Origin: an uncultured Campylobacter sp.
Lineage (GTDB): Bacteria; Campylobacterota; Campylobacteria; Campylobacterales; Campylobacteraceae
DNA length: 7,082 bases
NCBI RefSeq assembly: GCF_937890585.1
Contig: NZ_CALACG010000365.1
Span: 1 to 7,082 of the forward strand
Direction of reading: 5' to 3'
In this document: in pieces, positions 6,223 to 7,082 of the stretch
Layout: every line of letters begins with the position of its first letter
Numbering within the stretch: the stretch's first letter is position 1
The notes under the pieces: model-generated
The model's input: only the letters and a program-made list of their open reading frames with translations
Databases searched by the model: none
What the model was told of the DNA's origin: nothing
Program-made: the position numbers and the translations under genes

Positions 6223-7077
6223 AAAAAAATCATTAGCCTTTTGCTCTTTGCATTTTGCTTTTGTTTTGCTCTAAAGTTCAATGAGCAGATCAACGATGAG
6301 ACTCATGTTTTTTCACAAAATGAAAGAGATGAGCTTTTAAATTTATTGCAAAATTTCGAGCAAAATAGCACCATGCAAATCGCCATCGTGACTTTAAATT
6401 CGCTTGAAAACAGGAGCATTGAAGAGCTATCTCTTGAGATCGCTAGAGGCTACAAACTAGGTCAAAAAAAAGATAACAACGGCGTGCTTTTGGTGGTTGC
6501 TCCAAATGAGAAAAAGGTCCGCATCGAGGTTGGATACGGCCTTGAAGGGGTGCTAACTGACGCCGTGGCAAGCCAGATCATAAATAGCGTCATGATACCC
6601 AAGTTTAAAAACGGCAAGATGAGCGAAGGCGTGAAAGATGGCGTTTTGGCGATCATAAAAGTAGCTAGTGGCGAGGAGTTTAGGAGTAAATTTAGCCTTG
6701 GCGACGTGCCTTTTGGCGTGATCGCATTTATCGCTGGCATAATCTCATGCTTTGCTTCTGTAATCTTTGGCAAATTTTTTATGCGAACTGGCTTTAGCAC
6801 GTGCTTTGCTGGACTTGTATCGACAGCGCTTGAGCAGGGATTTGGCGTGCGAAACTACCTCATAATCTTTGGCGCATTTGCCTTTATATTTGCGGTATTT
6901 TTCTTTATTTTAAAAGACGTTTTTAAGAGAAATAGCCAAGGCGGCTCTTTGCCAATGGGCTTTAGACGAGGTGGTTCAGACTCAAATGGAGGTGGCGGTC
7001 GCTCAAGCGGCAGAGGAGGCGGCTTTAGTGGCGGCGGCGGCGGTTTTGGCGGAGGCGGAGCTAGCGGCAGCTGGTGA
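6220..7077 (+). CDS. YgcG-like TPM-domain membrane protein with Gly-rich tail
   Basis: This 285-residue protein begins with a signal peptide (KK, then a hydrophobic stretch to about residue 17, possible cleavage after CFA). The TPM domain spans about residues 24-148: INDETHVFS, QIAIVTLNSLENRSIEEL (53-70), ARGYKLGQKKDNNGVLLVVAP (75-95), then RIEVGYGLEGVLTDA (101-115). Membrane segments follow at about 163-187 and 212-233, with a weaker hydrophobic stretch near 192-204. The tail from 241 is rich in glycine, serine and arginine and ends GGGASGSW. The layout (signal, extracytoplasmic TPM domain, membrane helices, glycine tail) is that of bacterial YgcG-type proteins. Some plant relatives have phosphatase activity linked to photosystem repair; the bacterial function is unknown. 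The start overlaps the lemA stop in TAATG with only a weak GAG ribosome binding site, so translation probably depends on lemA. Confidence 0.9.
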   Translation: MKKIISLLLFAFCFCFALKFNEQINDETHVFSQNERDELLNLLQNFEQNSTMQIAIVTLNSLENRSIEELSLEIARGYKLGQKKDNNGVLLVVAPNEKKVRIEVGYGLEGVLTDAVASQIINSVMIPKFKNGKMSEGVKDGVLAIIKVASGEEFRSKFSLGDVPFGVIAFIAGIISCFASVIFGKFFMRTGFSTCFAGLVSTALEQGFGVRNYLIIFGAFAFIFAVFFFILKDVFKRNSQGGSLPMGFRRGGSDSNGGGGRSSGRGGGFSGGGGGFGGGGASGSW

Positions 7078-7082
7078 AATTT

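Noticed and set aside
6220..6270. Lipoprotein signal for the TPM protein (cysteines at residues 13 and 15)
   Set aside because: The residues before each cysteine (AF and CF) do not fit the L-[AS]-[GA]-C lipobox. A standard signal peptide is more likely.

Overview
The window looks like a chromosomal segment from an epsilonproteobacterium, most probably a Campylobacter of the C. concisus type. This is judged from the low-to-moderate GC content, AGA- and ATA-rich codon use, AAAGGAG ribosome binding sites and the style of the LemA protein. No ribosomal RNA or marker gene is present, so the species is an inference. All recognisable genes lie on the + strand.

Layout: (1) Positions 1-85 probably hold the last codons of an upstream gene cut by the window edge. 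(2) Positions 86-343 are a very A/T-rich non-coding leader with A-tracts, small inverted repeats, a good -10 element and a strong ribosome binding site. (3) Positions 344-5518 encode a 1724-residue giant surface adhesin of the LapA type. It has an N-terminal retention module, a TAAG site of the kind cut by the periplasmic protease LapG, about eleven degenerate Ig-like repeats, and a C-terminal type I secretion region. Eight of the repeats open with a 12-residue loop spaced like an EF-hand calcium loop, although some of these are degenerate. (4) Positions 5519-5626 contain a 10-bp hairpin and then the leader of the next operon. (5) Positions 5627-6220 (lemA) and 6220-7077 (a YgcG-like TPM-domain membrane protein) form a translationally coupled pair overlapping by one base (TAATG).

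How the parts may work together: the adhesin should be exported by a type I system through a TolC-like pore. It would stay anchored by its N-terminal module plugged in the outer-membrane channel, and be released if a LapG-type protease cuts at TAAG. No ABC exporter, TolC, LapD or LapG gene is in the window, so the partners must be encoded elsewhere. LemA and the TPM protein are commonly neighbours in bacteria and probably share a role at the envelope that is still not defined. Nothing visible links them to the adhesin, and the hairpin between them suggests separate transcription.

The most interesting content is the apparent combination of Lap-type retention and proteolytic release with calcium-loop repeats in a Campylobacter-like genome. 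I saw no CRISPR array, insertion sequence, tRNA, rRNA or new multi-gene defence system.
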